A DNA stretch of 5,088 bases from a bacterium (GTDB lineage Archaea > Nanobdellota > Nanobdellia > Pacearchaeales > GW2011-AR1): the NCBI GenBank assembly GCA_030588935.1, contig JAUUWR010000070.1:1-5088 (forward strand). The letters run 5' to 3'. A model generated the notes under the pieces. The model ran no database searches. It saw nothing but the letters and a program-made list of their open reading frames with translations, and was not told the origin of the DNA. The position numbers and the translations under genes are program-made. Shown here piece after piece: positions 4,575 through 5,088 of this stretch (position 1 is the first letter of the stretch; each line of letters begins with the position of its first letter).

Positions 4575-5088
4575 ATGGTAGATCTGCATAAGATAACAGG
4601 AATAATGGGGCAGGCTGTAGATGCATTATATGACTGTTATGGACAAAGATTAGAGAGAATAGAACAAGCTAATATTTCTGATTTAAAAAGGTTAAAAGGT
4701 GTTGGCGATCTTAGTGCAAAGTGTACTTATGCTTTTTTTCATGAACCTGCTTATGAAATTTGGTACAATCAAAATATAAGAGAACCATATAATAAAAAAA
4801 GTGATTTTGAAGTTATAAAAAAAACCTTAGGAAAAAGGATAGGTGAAATACTAGAAAATAATTTCAGGAGGACAGCAGAACCTATAGGAATGATAAAGGG
4901 ATTAAGTATAGAAGAATTAAAAGAACTTTGGACAACTATAAGACAGGATACACTATTTAAGAGGGGAAGAGATGTGAAAATAAAAATAAGCCCGAGAGAA
5001 GCTGAAAAAATTCATGCTTACTTCCATTCTACAGGCTATGAATTTCACTCAAGAGCAAAAGAAGGAATAACAAGGCAAAAAAAGATAC
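4575..5088 (+). CDS. Unrecognised protein with a helix-hairpin-helix-like segment (3'-truncated by window edge)
   Basis: The frame from ATG 4575 stays open to the last base, giving 171 complete codons with no stop, so the gene continues outside the window. Codon use (GAA, GGA, AGA rich) matches the other genes, and an open run of this length in AT-rich DNA argues for real coding. Residues about 32-50, ANISDLKRLKGVGDLSAKC, fit a helix-hairpin-helix core (helix, G-V-G turn, helix) as found in DNA-binding and repair proteins. This is one copy only and could be coincidence. The rest is basic and mostly helical, with a Tyr/Trp-rich stretch (YEIWYNQNIREPY, 60-72) and a later KIKISPREAEKIHAYF (135-150). 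There is no signal peptide or membrane helix, so it is probably cytoplasmic. A nucleic-acid-related role is a weak inference. No named family is recognised. Confidence 0.8.
   Translation, partial: MVDLHKITGIMGQAVDALYDCYGQRLERIEQANISDLKRLKGVGDLSAKCTYAFFHEPAYEIWYNQNIREPYNKKSDFEVIKKTLGKRIGEILENNFRRTAEPIGMIKGLSIEELKELWTTIRQDTLFKRGRDVKIKISPREAEKIHAYFHSTGYEFHSRAKEGITRQKKI

Noticed and set aside
4593..4607. ITGIM near the start of the last gene, resembling the T-G-x-V motif
   Set aside because: The protein has no signal or membrane helix and looks cytoplasmic, so this short match is most likely chance.

Overview
The window looks like an AT-rich archaeal chromosome segment, most likely from a small-genome DPANN lineage of the Woesearchaeota/Pacearchaeota type. 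The evidence is indirect. Each of the five genes whose start lies in the window has an AT-rich archaeal TATA-like box beginning 28-31 bases before its ATG, and none has a visible Shine-Dalgarno sequence. A nuclease carries an N-terminal membrane anchor followed by a T-G-x-I-I segment, and a large cysteine-rich surface-type protein carries related T-G-x-V segments. TGA and TAA act as ordinary stops. No rRNA, tRNA, insertion sequence or CRISPR array is visible. All genes are on the + strand.

Layout. (1) Bases 1-2166 are the 3' part of a long gene whose start lies upstream of the window. The reading frame is already open at base 1, so an ATG at 181 is internal. The product is an extracytoplasmic-looking protein with a Glu/Pro linker, about 35 cysteines arranged in small modules (including a tandem duplicated four-Cys module and a helical twin CX3C region), a long nearly Cys-free C-terminal region, and the C-terminal segment ITGEVILG. 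(2) 2228-2608 encodes a 126-residue orphan. (3) 2609-2805 is non-coding and ends in the promoter of (4) 2806-3039, a 77-residue two-helix membrane protein. (5) 3040-3284 is non-coding, rich in inverted repeats, and carries a second copy of a bipartite repeat also found before the membrane-protein gene. (6) 3285-3740 encodes a 151-residue orphan with a Cys/His cluster at its N-terminus. (7) 3800-4507 encodes a membrane-anchored staphylococcal-nuclease-family enzyme with all key catalytic residues and a C-terminal Cys-rich Ada-like zinc-binding tail. (8) 4575-5088 is the 5' part of an unrecognised gene with a helix-hairpin-helix-like segment; it runs off the window.

How the genes may work together. 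Each gene downstream of the first has its own promoter-like box, so this is a row of single-gene units and not an operon. The shared theme is the cell surface: a Cys-rich secreted protein, a small membrane protein and an anchored extracytoplasmic nuclease. Scavenging of outside nucleic acids would suit a reduced archaeon, but that is inference. The remaining proteins have no function I can assign.
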